A stretch of 5,467 bases of DNA from an uncultured Eubacteriales bacterium (GTDB lineage: Bacteria > Bacillota > Clostridia > Oscillospirales > Oscillospiraceae), in contig USQL01000133.1 in NCBI GenBank assembly GCA_900556935.1, positions 1-5,467 on the forward strand, given 5' to 3'. Below, piece by piece: positions 5,464 through 5,467 of the stretch. The notes beneath the pieces are model-generated. The model ran no database searches. It worked only from the letters and a program-made list of their open reading frames with translations, and was not told the DNA's origin. Within the stretch, counting starts at the first letter, position 1, and every line of letters starts with the position of its first letter. A program made the translations under genes and the position numbers.

Positions 5464-5467
5464 AAAG

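Noticed and set aside
1..5467. CRISPR array, insertion sequence, tRNA or rRNA gene
   Set aside because: I found no regularly spaced direct repeats, no transposase or terminal inverted repeats, and no tRNA or rRNA sequence on either strand.

Overview
This window carries a GC-rich, low-GC-Firmicute-style gene arrangement. Strong vegetative promoters, AGGAGG-type ribosome binding sites, a tRNA-sensing T-box leader and codon use rich in GCC, GGC, CTG and AAG all point to a gut clostridium, most likely of the Oscillospiraceae kind (Flavonifractor, Lawsonibacter or Oscillibacter-like). The genus is an inference from style, not a match.

Positions 1-338 hold no convincing gene. They contain a promoter (74-102) that reads straight into a strong intrinsic terminator (147-177), predicting a transcript of about 70 nt. 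A second promoter (243-272) follows, with a hairpin at the predicted 5' end of its mRNA (280-299) and an A-rich leader.

Positions 339-3857 are a tight three-gene operon for a multi-subunit 5,10-methylenetetrahydrofolate reductase. The first gene encodes a fusion of a MetV-like cysteine-rich domain to an RnfC-like NADH-oxidising iron-sulfur protein. The second encodes a free-standing MetV, clearly a paralogue of the fusion's N-terminal part. The third encodes the catalytic flavoprotein MetF. By analogy with the MetF-MetV-RnfC2 enzyme of Acetobacterium woodii, electrons from NADH should enter at the RnfC-like part, pass through iron-sulfur centres and reduce methylene-THF to methyl-THF at MetF. 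A 13-bp hairpin terminator (3873-3907) closes the operon.

Positions 3984-4151 encode a 55-residue two-helix membrane protein of unknown function. It converges, with only 3 nt between the stop codons, on a minus-strand family 2 glycosyltransferase gene (4155-5096) of the bactoprenol-sugar type with two C-terminal membrane helices.

The glycosyltransferase promoter (5131-5159, minus) stands back to back with a plus-strand promoter (5179-5207). The latter drives a complete T-box riboswitch (about 5215-5454). Its specifier reads best as GUC (valine) and its T-box base expects an A discriminator, as in tRNA-Val. A ribosome binding site follows at the right edge, so the next gene outside the window is predicted to be valS or another valine-related gene.
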